Below, in pieces: positions 1 to 9,751 of a DNA stretch of 64,000 nt; positions within the stretch are counted from its first letter, which is position 1; the number at the start of each line of letters is the position of its first letter. The translations under genes were made by a program, and so were the position numbers. This DNA comes from Erythrobacter sp. HKB08 (GTDB lineage Bacteria; Pseudomonadota; Alphaproteobacteria; Sphingomonadales; Sphingomonadaceae). The notes beneath the pieces were generated by a model, which searched no databases, had not been told where the DNA came from, and was given only the letters and a program-made list of their open reading frames with translations. The DNA lies in the NCBI RefSeq assembly GCF_004114695.1, contig NZ_CP035310.1:372001-436000 (forward strand), in the 5' to 3' direction.

Positions 1-63
1 CGCGCGGCACAGGAAGGGCGAGAACCGCCGCGCCCGCTCCAGTGCATCTGCCCAATCAGCCAT
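1..63 (-). CDS. glnE: Glutamine synthetase adenylyltransferase, N-terminal fragment
   Basis: An open frame enters from the left edge on the minus strand and begins at the ATG at 61-63, giving 21 residues that start MADWADALERARRFSPFL. The ERARxxSPFL pattern near the N-terminus is typical of bifunctional GlnE, which adenylylates and deadenylylates glutamine synthetase in nitrogen control. The frame is open to the window edge, so the gene continues outside. It diverges from the M28 peptidase, leaving about 110 bases of shared upstream region (64-174) in which I see no clear site. The call rests on a short motif only. The start is supported by an uninterrupted frame, but no strong ribosome binding site is visible. 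Confidence 0.6.
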   Translation of the reverse strand, partial: MADWADALERARRFSPFLCRA

Positions 64-174
64 GGCCCAAGCACTGCCCGCGACGCGTGACGAGTGCAAG
101 CATCGCGCTTGCGGGCGGGCGCGCTCTTTGCGATGGAGGCGCATCGCAAATCCCAATGGGACGAGGAAATCCGA

Positions 175-1857
<1,683 letters not shown>

Positions 1858-1889
1858 GCCCTCTCGGACAGGAAACGGAAGGCCGATCC

Positions 1890-2858
1890 ATGAGCATCCT
1901 CATGCCGCCCGAATGGGCGAAGCAGGACTGGTTGTGGATCGGCTTCCCGCATGATGGCGAGGAATGGCCCGGCTACCTCGCCCGCGCGCAGGAGCAGATC
2001 GCCGCATTCGCCAATGCGGTCGCCGACAGCGGTCAGGAAGTGCGCCTGCTGGTGCGCGACGCGGCGAACGAGGCACGGGCGCGCGAACTCGTCTCGGGCG
2101 GTGTAACGCTCGAGCGGCGCGAATTCGGCGACATCTGGCTGCGCGATACCGGTCCGCTGGTGCGGGCCGACGGCTCGGCCCTGCGCTGCCGCTTTAATGG
2201 CTGGGGCGAGAAATACCTCATGGACGGCGACCAGACGATCGGCGCCGAGCTGGCCGAGGATGCCGGGCTTCCGGTGGTGGCGAGCGACTGGATCCTCGAG
2301 GGCGGCGCGATAGATGGCGACGGAACGGGGCTGGTCGCTACGACCGAGCAATGCCTGCTCAATCCCAATCGCAATCCCGAACTCTCGCGCGAGGAGATCG
2401 AGCAGCGCCTTGCCCGCGACCTCGGGTTCGATCGCGTGCTGTGGCTCGGCGACGGGCTGATCAACGATCACACCGACGGCCATGTCGACAATCTTGCGCG
2501 CTTCGTCGCACCGAACCGCCTGTGCCTGCCGCGCGCCACGGGCGAGGCCGATCCGAATGCAGCGATCTATGCCGATGCGAAACGGCGGGCGCAGGATTTC
2601 GGGGTCGAAGTGGTCGAAATCCCCTCGCCCGGCCTGATTACGCGCGGCGACATGGTCGAACCGGCGAGCTATGTGAATTTTGCGATCACCAGCAATCTCG
2701 TCGTTGTGCCGACATTCGGTTCGGTCCATGACGAGGCGGGGGTCGCCGCGATTGCCGAGCTGTTCCCCGACCGCGCCACCATCGGCCTGCCGGGCGATGC
2801 CGTGCTAGCGGGCGGCGGCGGCTTCCACTGCGCCAGCCAGCAGATGCCTTCGCTTTAA
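1890..2858 (+). CDS. aguA: Agmatine deiminase / peptidyl-arginine deiminase family
   Basis: This guanidino-group hydrolase of 322 residues would convert agmatine to N-carbamoylputrescine plus ammonia on the way to putrescine. The signature motifs are in order: WLRDTGPL near residue 88, NDHTDGHVDN near 192 (catalytic His/Asp) and GGGGFHCASQQMP at the C-terminus, which holds the nucleophilic Cys. It has no signal peptide and is therefore cytoplasmic. It is somewhat shorter than most family members (about 350-370). No aguB (N-carbamoylputrescine amidase) lies beside it, so its substrate is assigned by family only. Confidence 0.88.
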   Translation: MSILMPPEWAKQDWLWIGFPHDGEEWPGYLARAQEQIAAFANAVADSGQEVRLLVRDAANEARARELVSGGVTLERREFGDIWLRDTGPLVRADGSALRCRFNGWGEKYLMDGDQTIGAELAEDAGLPVVASDWILEGGAIDGDGTGLVATTEQCLLNPNRNPELSREEIEQRLARDLGFDRVLWLGDGLINDHTDGHVDNLARFVAPNRLCLPRATGEADPNAAIYADAKRRAQDFGVEVVEIPSPGLITRGDMVEPASYVNFAITSNLVVVPTFGSVHDEAGVAAIAELFPDRATIGLPGDAVLAGGGGFHCASQQMPSL

Positions 2859-2893
2859 GGCTTTCTTAGGGGGCGACGCGCCATGCTCGTCCC

Positions 2894-3022
2894 ATGAGCA
2901 AGGCCATTGCCCTCATCCGTAGCGAAACGCGCCCGCAGGACCTGCTGCGCACGGCTATCGTCGTCGGCTGCGCCGCGTCGCTCGCGCTCGCAGGCCAGGC
3001 CTTCCCGCTACTAGCCCTGTAA
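2894..3022 (+). CDS. Small single-span membrane protein, 42 aa
   Basis: A short reading frame encodes MSKAIALIRSETRPQDLLRT followed by a hydrophobic stretch rich in Ala, Val and Leu (about residues 20-42) and then stops. Its charged N-terminus and single C-terminal hydrophobic segment suggest a tail-anchored micro-protein. The last 12 bases overlap convergently with the end of the TSUP permease gene. I do not recognise a family. The upstream AGGGGG is too far away to be a good ribosome binding site, so the gene is tentative. Confidence 0.35.
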   Translation: MSKAIALIRSETRPQDLLRTAIVVGCAASLALAGQAFPLLAL

Positions 3023-3760
3023 CAGCTTCACCAGCGCAGCGATTGCCGCTGCCGCCAGCGTGAACGCGACGAACCCGCGCCACAGCGCGTCGTTCACCTT
3101 GCCGAACGCCTTCGCGCCGAGCCAGTTGCCGACCAGCACCGCAGGGAACAGCATGAGCCCGAAAAGCAGCAGGCGCCATTCCATCACGCCGATCGCGACG
3201 CCGGAACTCAGGCCCGCGAAGGATGCGATGGTGAAGATCAGCAGCATCGACGCCTTTGCGGTCACGCGCGGGATCGCGCGGCCGACGTAGTAAGGCACGA
3301 CCGGCGGGCCGGGCATGCCTGCAAAGCCCGTCAGGAGCCCGCTCGAAATGCCGACCGCACCGGTGACCAGCGGGCCCGGCTGCGCGGCTCCGCGCTGCGG
3401 GAGAAGGATCGCGGCAAAGGCCGACAAGGCGACGAGCGCGATAAGGAAACGGGCGAGGTTTTCCGGGGTCGATGCAAGCGCGACAAGCCCCGGCAGGGTC
3501 GCGACGAGGACGAGCCCGCCGATGACCAGCGCGGATTTCTCCGCCTCGCGCAGGATGGTGCGGATTTCGCTCAGCCCGATCATCAGCGCGAGGACATTGG
3601 TCACCAGCACCGCCTCGACCGGCGAGAGAGCCAGCGCGAGGATCGGGACCAGCAGGATCGCCATGCCGAACCCCGCCAGCCCGCGCACGAAGGCGGAAAC
3701 GAAGGTCGCAGCCAGCGCCGCCGCGATCTGGACGGCGGTGAAGCCGGCGAGGATTTCCAC
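3011..3760 (-). CDS. TSUP (TauE/SafE) family permease
   Basis: The 249-residue, almost wholly hydrophobic protein has about eight membrane segments in two similar halves. The first carries FVRGLAGFGMAILLVP and the second SSGLLTGFAGMPGPPVVPYY; the paired Gly/Pro-rich repeats are diagnostic of the TSUP family. Members export or import organic sulfur compounds such as sulfite, sulfoacetate or taurine-derived anions, but the substrate cannot be read from sequence. It starts with GTG at 3758-3760, only 9 bases after the thrS stop, so it is probably cotranscribed with thrS and would share its leader control. Confidence 0.88.
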   Translation of the reverse strand: MEILAGFTAVQIAAALAATFVSAFVRGLAGFGMAILLVPILALALSPVEAVLVTNVLALMIGLSEIRTILREAEKSALVIGGLVLVATLPGLVALASTPENLARFLIALVALSAFAAILLPQRGAAQPGPLVTGAVGISSGLLTGFAGMPGPPVVPYYVGRAIPRVTAKASMLLIFTIASFAGLSSGVAIGVMEWRLLLFGLMLFPAVLVGNWLGAKAFGKVNDALWRGFVAFTLAAAAIAALVKLLQG

Positions 3761-3769
3761 GTCCTGGCC

Positions 3770-5779
3770 CTAGCGCAGGTCGGGCGGCGTCGCCGCGTCC
3801 TTGAGCATGGCGATGGCTTCATCGAGGCTCATCACCTTCTGCTCCTTCTCGCCGAGCGTGCGGACCGCGACCGTGCCTTCCTCGGCCTCGCGCTTGCCGA
3901 CCACCAACAGGTGCGGGACCTTCGCGAGGCTGTGTTCGCGCACCTTGTAGTTGATCTTTTCGTTCCTGAGGTCGCTTTCGACGCGGATGCCGGCAGCTTC
4001 GAGCTTGGCGACTGCTTCGCTCGCATAGTCGTTCGCATCCGAGACGATCGTCGCGACGACCGCCTGTACCGGTGCGAGCCAGACCGGCAGGCGGCCCGCG
4101 AAGTGTTCGATCAGGATGCCGATGAAGCGCTCGTAGGAACCGAAGATCGCGCGGTGAAGCATGACCGGGCGGTGCTTCTCGCCGTCCTCGCCGACATAGC
4201 TGGCATCGAGACGTTCGGGCAGCACGCGGTCGCCCTGGATCGTGCCAACCTGCCAGGTGCGGCCGATCGCATCGGTCAGGTGCCATTCGAGCTTGGGAGC
4301 ATAGAACGCGCCTTCGCCCGGGAGTTCTTCCCAGCCGAATTCCTCGTTCATCATGCCCGCTTCCTCGACGGCATCGCGCAGTTCCTGTTCGGCCTTGTCC
4401 CAGTCGGCATCGGAGCCGAGCCGCTTTTCGGGCCGCAGCGCGAGCTTGATCGCGAAGTCGAAGCCGAAGTCCTTGTAAACTTCCGCGGCGAGGCGGCAGA
4501 AGGCCCGCACTTCTTCGACGACCTGCTTCTCGGTGCAGAAGATATGCGCATCGTCCTGCGTGAACTGGCGCACGCGCATCAGCCCGTGGAGCGCGCCATG
4601 CGGTTCGTTGCGGTGGCAGCAGCCCATTTCGCCCAGCCGGATCGGCAGGTCGCGATAGGAGGTGATGCCCTGCTTGAAGACCAGCACGTGAGCCGGGCAG
4701 TTCATCGGCTTGATCGCCATCCAGTCGGCATCGTCAGCGACCTTGGGCGAGGCGGCCTCGTCCTCGCTCTCGACGTCGGGCACGATGTCGGGGACCGCGA
4801 ACATGTTCTCGGCATATTTCCCCCAGTGGCCCGACTGGGTCCACTGGCGAACGTCCATCAACTGCGGCGTCTTGATCTCGCGGTAGCCCGAACCGTCCAT
4901 CTTGCGACGCATGTAGGCTTCCAGCTCGCGCCAGATGCGATAGCCCTTGGGGTGCCAGAAGACGCTGCCGTGCGCTTCTTCCTGCAGGTGGAAGAGGTCC
5001 ATCTCGCGGCCGAGCTTGCGGTGGTCGCGCTTGGCGGCCTCTTCCAGCCGCATGAGGTGCGCGTTCAGCTGCTTCTTGTTGAGCCAGCCCGTGCCGTAGA
5101 TGCGCGTGAGCTGCGCGTTCTTCTGGTCGCCGCGCCAGTAAGCACCGGCGACGCGCATCAGCTTGAACGCCTGCGGGTCGAGCTTGCCGGTCGAGGCAAG
5201 GTGCGGGCCGCGGCACATGTCGAGCCAGTCCTCGCCCGACCAGTAGACCGTCAGCTCCTCGTCTTCGGGCAGTTCCTTCGCCCATTCGGCCTTGAAGACC
5301 TCGCCTTCGGCTTCCCACTTGTCGATCAGCTGCTGGCGGCTCCACACTTCGCGGCGCAGCGGCTTGTCGGCCTTGATGATGCGGCGCATCTCTTCCTCGA
5401 TGGCGGGCAGATCGTCCATCGAGAAAGGCTCGCGGCCCTCGGGCGCCTTCACGTCGTAGTAGAAGCCGTCGTCCGTTGCCGGGCCGAAGGTGATCTGCGT
5501 GCCGGGAAAGAGCGACTGCACCGCTTCGGCAAGCACGTGCGCGAAGTCGTGGCGTGCGAGTTCGAGCGCGTCTTCCTCGTCGCGGGCGGTAACCAGCGCG
5601 AGCTCGGCATCGCCCTCGAACGGGCGGTTGATGTCGCGCAGTTCACCGTCCACGCGCGCGGCGATCGCGGCCTTGGCGAGGCCAGGGCCGATCGCGGCGG
5701 CAACGTCGGCGGGCGTGCTGCCCGGCTCCATTTCGCGCACCGAACCGTCGGGCAGGCTGATCTTGAGCAGTTCCGTCAT
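3770..5779 (-). CDS. thrS: Threonyl-tRNA synthetase
   Basis: The 669-residue class II synthetase charges tRNA-Thr. The order is an N-terminal TGS domain ([17 protein letters not shown]), an HD-type editing domain (about 70-240, including [11 protein letters not shown]), the catalytic core with [11 protein letters not shown] supplying the zinc-binding Cys, motif 2 ([14 protein letters not shown]), and an anticodon-binding domain at the C-terminus. The start at 5779 is chosen because GGACGACGAG precedes it and the TGS domain begins there; an in-frame ATG at 5812 would add 11 unrelated residues. A Thr-rich leader peptide and alternative hairpins lie upstream (5875-5985). Confidence 0.97.
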   Translation of the reverse strand: MTELLKISLPDGSVREMEPGSTPADVAAAIGPGLAKAAIAARVDGELRDINRPFEGDAELALVTARDEEDALELARHDFAHVLAEAVQSLFPGTQITFGPATDDGFYYDVKAPEGREPFSMDDLPAIEEEMRRIIKADKPLRREVWSRQQLIDKWEAEGEVFKAEWAKELPEDEELTVYWSGEDWLDMCRGPHLASTGKLDPQAFKLMRVAGAYWRGDQKNAQLTRIYGTGWLNKKQLNAHLMRLEEAAKRDHRKLGREMDLFHLQEEAHGSVFWHPKGYRIWRELEAYMRRKMDGSGYREIKTPQLMDVRQWTQSGHWGKYAENMFAVPDIVPDVESEDEAASPKVADDADWMAIKPMNCPAHVLVFKQGITSYRDLPIRLGEMGCCHRNEPHGALHGLMRVRQFTQDDAHIFCTEKQVVEEVRAFCRLAAEVYKDFGFDFAIKLALRPEKRLGSDADWDKAEQELRDAVEEAGMMNEEFGWEELPGEGAFYAPKLEWHLTDAIGRTWQVGTIQGDRVLPERLDASYVGEDGEKHRPVMLHRAIFGSYERFIGILIEHFAGRLPVWLAPVQAVVATIVSDANDYASEAVAKLEAAGIRVESDLRNEKINYKVREHSLAKVPHLLVVGKREAEEGTVAVRTLGEKEQKVMSLDEAIAMLKDAATPPDLR

Positions 5780-5874
5780 GTCACTCGTCGTCCGTTGTCT
5801 CGGCAGGCCCATGGCACAGCAGGGCGCAGCCTTGAAGCGGCGTTTGCCAGAAAATCACGATTTCGGGAGGAAAC

Positions 5875-5955
5875 GCCTGCCACCCGAAACCGGGGTGGCG
5901 GCAGTGCGCGTGTCTAACGCGCGACCGACCGCCCCCGGTTGCCCGGGGTGGTGGT
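5875..5955 (-). promoter_or_regulatory. Predicted thrS transcription attenuator (alternative hairpins)
   Basis: Read on the minus strand, four segments can pair in two ways. Segment 1 is CCACCCCGG inside the leader Thr/Pro codons (about 5943-5951). Segment 2 is CCGGGGGCGG (5929-5938). Segment 3 is CCGCCACCCCGG (5890-5901). Segment 4 is GGGTGGCAGG (5876-5885). Pairs 1:2 (tetraloop GCAA) and 3:4 (GCCACCC/GGGTGGC) are mutually compatible, whereas 2:3 (one bulged A) excludes both. A ribosome stalled on the Thr codons would cover segment 1 and favour 2:3, the expected antiterminator. The U-run after segment 4 is short (GTTTCC), so true termination is uncertain. Confidence 0.6.
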
Positions 5956-5985
5956 AGTCGCAGTCGTGAGAGCGCGAATAAGCAT
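5914..5985 (-). CDS. Threonine-rich leader peptide of thrS
   Basis: A 23-codon frame starts at the ATG at 5983-5985 and ends with TAG at 5914-5916. It encodes MLIRALTTATTTTPGN and then a short Arg/Gly tail. Six Thr residues fall at positions 7-8 and 10-13, a density characteristic of attenuator leader peptides. The stop lies 134 bases before the thrS start, and the codons overlap segments 1 and 2 of the alternative hairpins. No convincing ribosome binding site precedes it, which is the main weakness. It is read as a sensor of threonyl-tRNA charging, not as a functional protein. Confidence 0.6.
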   Translation of the reverse strand: MLIRALTTATTTTPGNRGRSVAR

Positions 5986-6023
5986 GGCGCCGCAGATAGC
6001 GGGAAAGGGTTAAACCTTCAACC

Positions 6024-7682
6024 TCACGCCAGACGGCGCGATCCGGCGGCGCTCGTCATGCGATGGGTCCCGGCGAGCGACGAGCCGCGCTGGCGGACAT
6101 TGCCGACGAAGCGCCATTCGCAGCTGGCCTCCTGCGGCGTGAGTTCGACCGCCATGTAGCCGCGCTGGCTGGTATCGGCCCAGCGCAGTTCCTCGTTCCG
6201 TTCGACGAGCGCGCGGCGAAGGTCAGCCGGGGCAACGCTGCCGAGGTAGGATTCGAGGCCGGGCGAGGTGACGCCCTGCACTGCAAACTCGACCCCGACC
6301 CGCTCGCCGTCCTGCGCAAGATCGAACGCCCAGGCATTGTGCGTGTCGCCCGCGAGCACGACGAGATTGGCGTCGGCCTCCAGTGCGGAGCCCATCACGC
6401 GTTCGCGCGCTGCGGGATAGCCGTCCCATGCATCCATGTTCGCCGGCAGACCCGCCTTGCTGGCGAGCGAGGAGGCGATCAGCCTGCGGCGGACATAGTC
6501 GGGTGCCGAACCGGCGAGCCCGTCGAGCAGGCTGGAAGCGCTCGCGAGCTTGCCCATCACTACCTGCTGGACGAGCACCTGCCATTGCTTGCCCGAGGCG
6601 CGCGAGGCCTTGAGCCCGTCGGCGAGCCAGGCTTCCTGCGTCATGCCCATCACCGTGCGCGAGGGATCGCGGTAGGCATCATCGCGGAAGGCGGCGAGCG
6701 CCGCGACCATCGCTTCCTGATCGGTCTTCCCGGCGAGGATCTTGGCGATATTGAACTGCTCGGAGCGCGCCGTGAGCCGCGTTTCCAGCCGGAACAGCGT
6801 CGCCAGATCGCCGATCTCGTAGCTTGCCCAGTCGTCGTCCGAGACCGGGAGCCATTCGCGATAGGCGCGCTTGGCCGCGCGCTTGCGGGCCGACCAATCG
6901 CCCTCGTTCTCCGGCTGGTGGTTCTCCGCCCCGCCTTCCCAGCTGTCGTTCGCGCTTTCGTGATCGTCCCAGCCGAGGATCATCGGGTAGAGCTGCGTCA
7001 GTCGCTGCAAGTCCTGGTCCGCGCGGTAGGATGCATGGCGCAGGCGATAGTCGGCGAGCGTTATCGTCTCCGCATCGGGCCACGCATCGCGGCCCGCCAC
7101 GCGCTCTTCGGCGGACGGGTAGGTCCCGCCGGGATATTCGTAGAAATAGTCGCCGAGGTGCAGCAGCAGGTCGAACTCGTTCGCTTCGGCGGCATGGGCA
7201 TAGGCGTTGAACCAGCCGAAGCCGATGTTCGAGCACGAGAACACGCCGAGGCGGTAGCGTGCGACATCGCCGACCGGCAGCGTCATCGTGCGCCCCATGC
7301 AGGACTGGCTGCCGTCCGGTGCGGTAAAGCGATAGAAATAGGTCCGACCCGGCTCGAGCCCGGTGGCAACCGGCTTCACGCAGAAATCATGCTCGGCCCG
7401 CGCCTCGACATCCCCGCCTGCAACGATCGTGCGGAACTCGGTGTCGGCAGCCATTTCCCACTCAAGCGAAACATCCTGCTCCGCCTTGTAGCGGGTCCAC
7501 AGCATGACGCTGGTGGCGGAAGGTTCGCCGCTCGCGACCCCGCTCGAAAATCCCGGACGCGCCGATGCGGCGAGCGCGGCAGGGGAAGCCAGCAGCCCCG
7601 CCCCAAGTGCCGCACCGCGGAAAAGCGAGCGGCGGTCGATCATCGGTCCGGAATGCGAGCGGGCGGGCGGTTCTGTCTTCAT
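6024..7682 (-). CDS. Tat-exported alkaline phosphatase D (PhoD-like)
   Basis: The 552-residue secreted metallophosphoesterase has a twin-arginine signal (DRRSLFRGAALGAGLL) ending near ALAASA. A fibronectin-like N-terminal domain is followed by the PhoD metal-binding motifs: FSCSN, LLHLGDYFYEY (metal Asp), GWDDHESANDSW (catalytic Asp-His region) and VLAGDTHNAWAF (metal His). PhoD enzymes release phosphate from mono- and diesters outside the cytoplasm. The start at 7682 adds 13 residues before an alternative ATG at 7643; both keep the Tat motif intact, and neither has a strong ribosome binding site. It lies alone, and no pho box could be identified by eye. Confidence 0.93.
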   Translation of the reverse strand: MKTEPPARSHSGPMIDRRSLFRGAALGAGLLASPAALAASARPGFSSGVASGEPSATSVMLWTRYKAEQDVSLEWEMAADTEFRTIVAGGDVEARAEHDFCVKPVATGLEPGRTYFYRFTAPDGSQSCMGRTMTLPVGDVARYRLGVFSCSNIGFGWFNAYAHAAEANEFDLLLHLGDYFYEYPGGTYPSAEERVAGRDAWPDAETITLADYRLRHASYRADQDLQRLTQLYPMILGWDDHESANDSWEGGAENHQPENEGDWSARKRAAKRAYREWLPVSDDDWASYEIGDLATLFRLETRLTARSEQFNIAKILAGKTDQEAMVAALAAFRDDAYRDPSRTVMGMTQEAWLADGLKASRASGKQWQVLVQQVVMGKLASASSLLDGLAGSAPDYVRRRLIASSLASKAGLPANMDAWDGYPAARERVMGSALEADANLVVLAGDTHNAWAFDLAQDGERVGVEFAVQGVTSPGLESYLGSVAPADLRRALVERNEELRWADTSQRGYMAVELTPQEASCEWRFVGNVRQRGSSLAGTHRMTSAAGSRRLA

Positions 7683-7763
7683 GCGCGCACCCTAGGCCCG
7701 CCACATGACAGCGCCAAGAACAATGACGACGCGCGTTCCACGGGACAAGCGACATGGTCATTT

Positions 7764-7813
7764 TGTAAAGCACCATTGACATAACACCGAATCACTGTAA
7801 AAGAAGCTTTACA
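7764..7813 (+). promoter_or_regulatory. Promoter region with TGTAAA dyad, likely operator
   Basis: Three half-sites occur in a short AT-rich stretch before the XRE operon: TGTAAA at 7764-7769, TGTAAA at 7796-7801 and TTTACA at 7808-7813. The last two form a perfect 6-bp inverted repeat with a 6-base spacer. A TTGACA box (7776-7781) sits between the first half-site and the dyad, so a protein bound at the dyad would cover the probable -10 and start region. The XRE protein encoded at 8626 is the obvious candidate. Function is inferred from symmetry and position. Confidence 0.5.
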
Positions 7814-7835
7814 TAGTGAAAAGGAAGTTTGACGC

Positions 7836-8009
7836 ATGGAACAGGTTTGGAAAGCACTCGGATGGGCGGCGGTGATCCTCGTCATGGCATTCATCGGTTC
7901 GAAGACCGGCATGTCGGACGGCACGATGATCGCCATGATCGCGGGCATGTCGGGAGCGGTAGTGGCGGGCAGGAACGCCAGGCGCTGCGGATCTTTCGGG
8001 AGGGCATGA
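7836..8009 (+). CDS. Small membrane protein, 57 aa, first gene of XRE operon
   Basis: The frame begins MEQVWKALGWAAVILVMAF and runs 57 residues. It has one hydrophobic segment (about 7-22), a second weaker one rich in Met, Gly and Ala (about 30-48) and a basic tail. AAGGAAG lies 9 bases upstream as a good ribosome binding site. Its TGA overlaps the ATG of the next gene (ATGA), indicating translational coupling. I do not recognise a family. Its place as the first gene of a coupled membrane-protein/regulator operon suggests it works with the 207-aa protein. Confidence 0.7.
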   Translation: MEQVWKALGWAAVILVMAFIGSKTGMSDGTMIAMIAGMSGAVVAGRNARRCGSFGRA

Positions 8010-8629
8010 CGATGAGCGCGCAGGAAACGCAAAAGGGGCGCAGCCCGTTCTTCTGGGGCGCGATGATCTTCGTCGCCTACGCCGCAATCGCCGCGCTCGG
8101 CATTACCGATGCGATCAACGAGACGACCTTGCTGATCCTGATGATCGCACCGGCCGGCCTGATGATCCCGCTCATCAAGGCGGCCAACCGCCGCATCGAC
8201 GATGGTGGAGCGGCGTGCATCGGGAAAGGCGAGGCGCAGAAGCGCTATATCAGGCGGGTCGCGTTCTCGGTTTCGCTATACCTGATCGCCATGGCGGTGA
8301 TGGTGCTGGTCGAGAACGGCAGGAGCGACGACACCGTCCTGCGCGCAATTGTCGCCATCCTGCCGGGCCTCGCGATGATCGGCGTGTTCTGGGCGATCGG
8401 AAGACTGATCGTCGAGGAGCAGGACGAGTTCATCCGCATGCTGGTCGTGCGCCAGTCGCTGATCGCGACAGGAATTACGCTGAGCGTCGCTTCGGTATGG
8501 GGCTTTCTCGAAGGGGCTGACCTGGTCCCGCATGCACCGGCATATTGGTGGGCGGTCCTGTGGTTCGTCGGACTGGCGCTCGGCGCGGTCTCGAACAGGC
8601 TCAAGTTCGGCGCGTGGGGCGCGGTATGA
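8006..8629 (+). CDS. Six-span integral membrane protein of XRE operon
   Basis: The 207-residue protein has about six hydrophobic helices, near residues 18-35, 43-62, 90-107, 113-137, 150-167 and 177-195, with a conserved-looking EEQDEF loop between helices 4 and 5. No catalytic motif is evident. Starts at 8006 (overlapping the preceding stop as ATGA) and at 8012 are both possible. Its own stop overlaps the start of the XRE gene in another ATGA. Membrane protein plus very small XRE regulator is a common bacterial arrangement in which the membrane protein may modulate the DNA-binding partner; that role is an inference here. Confidence 0.8.
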   Translation: MTMSAQETQKGRSPFFWGAMIFVAYAAIAALGITDAINETTLLILMIAPAGLMIPLIKAANRRIDDGGAACIGKGEAQKRYIRRVAFSVSLYLIAMAVMVLVENGRSDDTVLRAIVAILPGLAMIGVFWAIGRLIVEEQDEFIRMLVVRQSLIATGITLSVASVWGFLEGADLVPHAPAYWWAVLWFVGLALGAVSNRLKFGAWGAV

Positions 8630-8817
8630 AGAACCGCCTCAAGGTGCTGCGCGCCGAGCGGGACTGGAGCCAGCAGGAGCTCGCCAACCGGCTCGGCGTG
8701 TCGCGGCAGAGCGTCAACGCGATCGAGACCGGCAAGTACGACCCCTCGCTACCGCTCGCCTTCAAGATTGCCGATGTTTTCGGCCTGATCATCGAAGACA
8801 TCTTCGAAAAGGAATGA
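8626..8817 (+). CDS. Small XRE-family helix-turn-helix regulator
   Basis: The 63-residue protein is essentially a single HTH domain: SQQELANRLGVSRQSVNAIE contains the two HTH helices, followed by the usual KYDPSLPLAFKIADVF stretch and an acidic end. It resembles the compact YozG-like cytoplasmic regulators that have no effector domain. It overlaps the upstream membrane-protein gene by four bases (ATGA), so the two are made together. The dyad TGTAAA-N6-TTTACA in front of the operon is a plausible autoregulatory site. Confidence 0.92.
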   Translation: MKNRLKVLRAERDWSQQELANRLGVSRQSVNAIETGKYDPSLPLAFKIADVFGLIIEDIFEKE

Positions 8818-8830
8818 TAAGGTGCCCGTC

Positions 8831-8938
8831 ATGCGCTTGATCCTCCTCGCCTTTCTGATGCTCGGCCTGTCGGCCTGCCATGGCGAGCGCCCGGAAGAGC
8901 GCGACGACGCGCCGCATTACGTGCCGCATCTCTATTAG
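8831..8938 (+). CDS. Putative small lipoprotein, 35 aa
   Basis: The frame MRLILLAFLMLGLSAC followed by an acidic and His-rich tail ends after 35 residues. The hydrophobic core and LSAC lipobox predict a lipoprotein whose mature form is only about 20 residues. TAAGG is about 9 bases before the ATG, and the gene starts 13 bases after the XRE stop, consistent with operon membership. An upstream GTG at 8822 is in frame but fits the ribosome binding site less well. No family is recognised. Confidence 0.5.
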   Translation: MRLILLAFLMLGLSACHGERPEERDDAPHYVPHLY

Positions 8939-8989
8939 TCGCACGCGCGCTCTTGCCACCCGATCGCTGTTGGGTGACAAGCCCTGGCA

Positions 8990-9730
8990 ATGAGCGACAT
9001 AGCCTATCTCGAACTGAAGGACGGGCGCCGTATCGCCCACCGTTTCAATCCCGGTGCGGGTCCGGCGCTGGTCTTCCTGCCCGGCTACATGTCCGACATG
9101 GACGGCGGCAAGGCGAGCGCGGTGATGGGCTGGGCGCGCGAGGAAGGGCGCGCGTGCCTGCTGCTCGACTATTCCGGCTGCGGCCATAGCAGCGGCGACT
9201 TCGCCGACGGGACGCTGTCGATCTGGCGGGACGAGGTCCTCGCGCTGATGGGGGCGCGCGACATCGAAGAGGCTGTCGTCATCGGCTCCTCGATGGGCGG
9301 GTGGCTGATGCTGATGATCGGCCTTGCACTGGGCGACCGGCTCGCCGGGCTGGTCGGCATCGCTTCCGCGCCGGACTTCACCGAATGGGGACGCAGCTCC
9401 GGCGACAAGAAGAAACTGCGTGCGGGCGAGACCGTCTATGACGAGAACCCCTACGGCCCCGAACCCACGCCCATGCATCCCGGCTTCTGGGCCGACGGAC
9501 AGGCGAACCTGATGCTCGGCGGCGAGATCGCGATCGACTGCCCGGTGCGGCTGCTGCACGGCCAGCAGGATGCCGATGTGCCGTGGGATATCTCGATGCG
9601 CCTTGCCGATGCGCTGCGTTCGGACGCGGTACAGGTCACGCTGGTAAAGGACGGCGACCACCGCCTGTCGCGCGAGCAGGACATCGACCTGCTGCTCCAG
9701 CTGATTGCCGGATTGCCGACAGCCGACTGA
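8990..9730 (+). CDS. Alpha/beta hydrolase
   Basis: The 246-residue cytoplasmic hydrolase shows the complete fold signature. The nucleophile elbow is GSSMGG near residue 100, the acid is in LLHGQQDADVPW near 190 and the catalytic His is in KDGDHRLS near 222. An oxyanion region (FLPGYMSDMDGGK) lies near residue 25. It resembles short carboxylesterase/acyl-peptide hydrolase-like proteins related to palmitoyl-protein thioesterase ABHD10. The substrate is unknown. It precedes the TPR and luciferase-like genes in the same direction with short gaps, suggesting a shared transcript. Confidence 0.9.
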   Translation: MSDIAYLELKDGRRIAHRFNPGAGPALVFLPGYMSDMDGGKASAVMGWAREEGRACLLLDYSGCGHSSGDFADGTLSIWRDEVLALMGARDIEEAVVIGSSMGGWLMLMIGLALGDRLAGLVGIASAPDFTEWGRSSGDKKKLRAGETVYDENPYGPEPTPMHPGFWADGQANLMLGGEIAIDCPVRLLHGQQDADVPWDISMRLADALRSDAVQVTLVKDGDHRLSREQDIDLLLQLIAGLPTAD

Positions 9731-9751
9731 ACCGCCGGAGCCGAACTTTCC

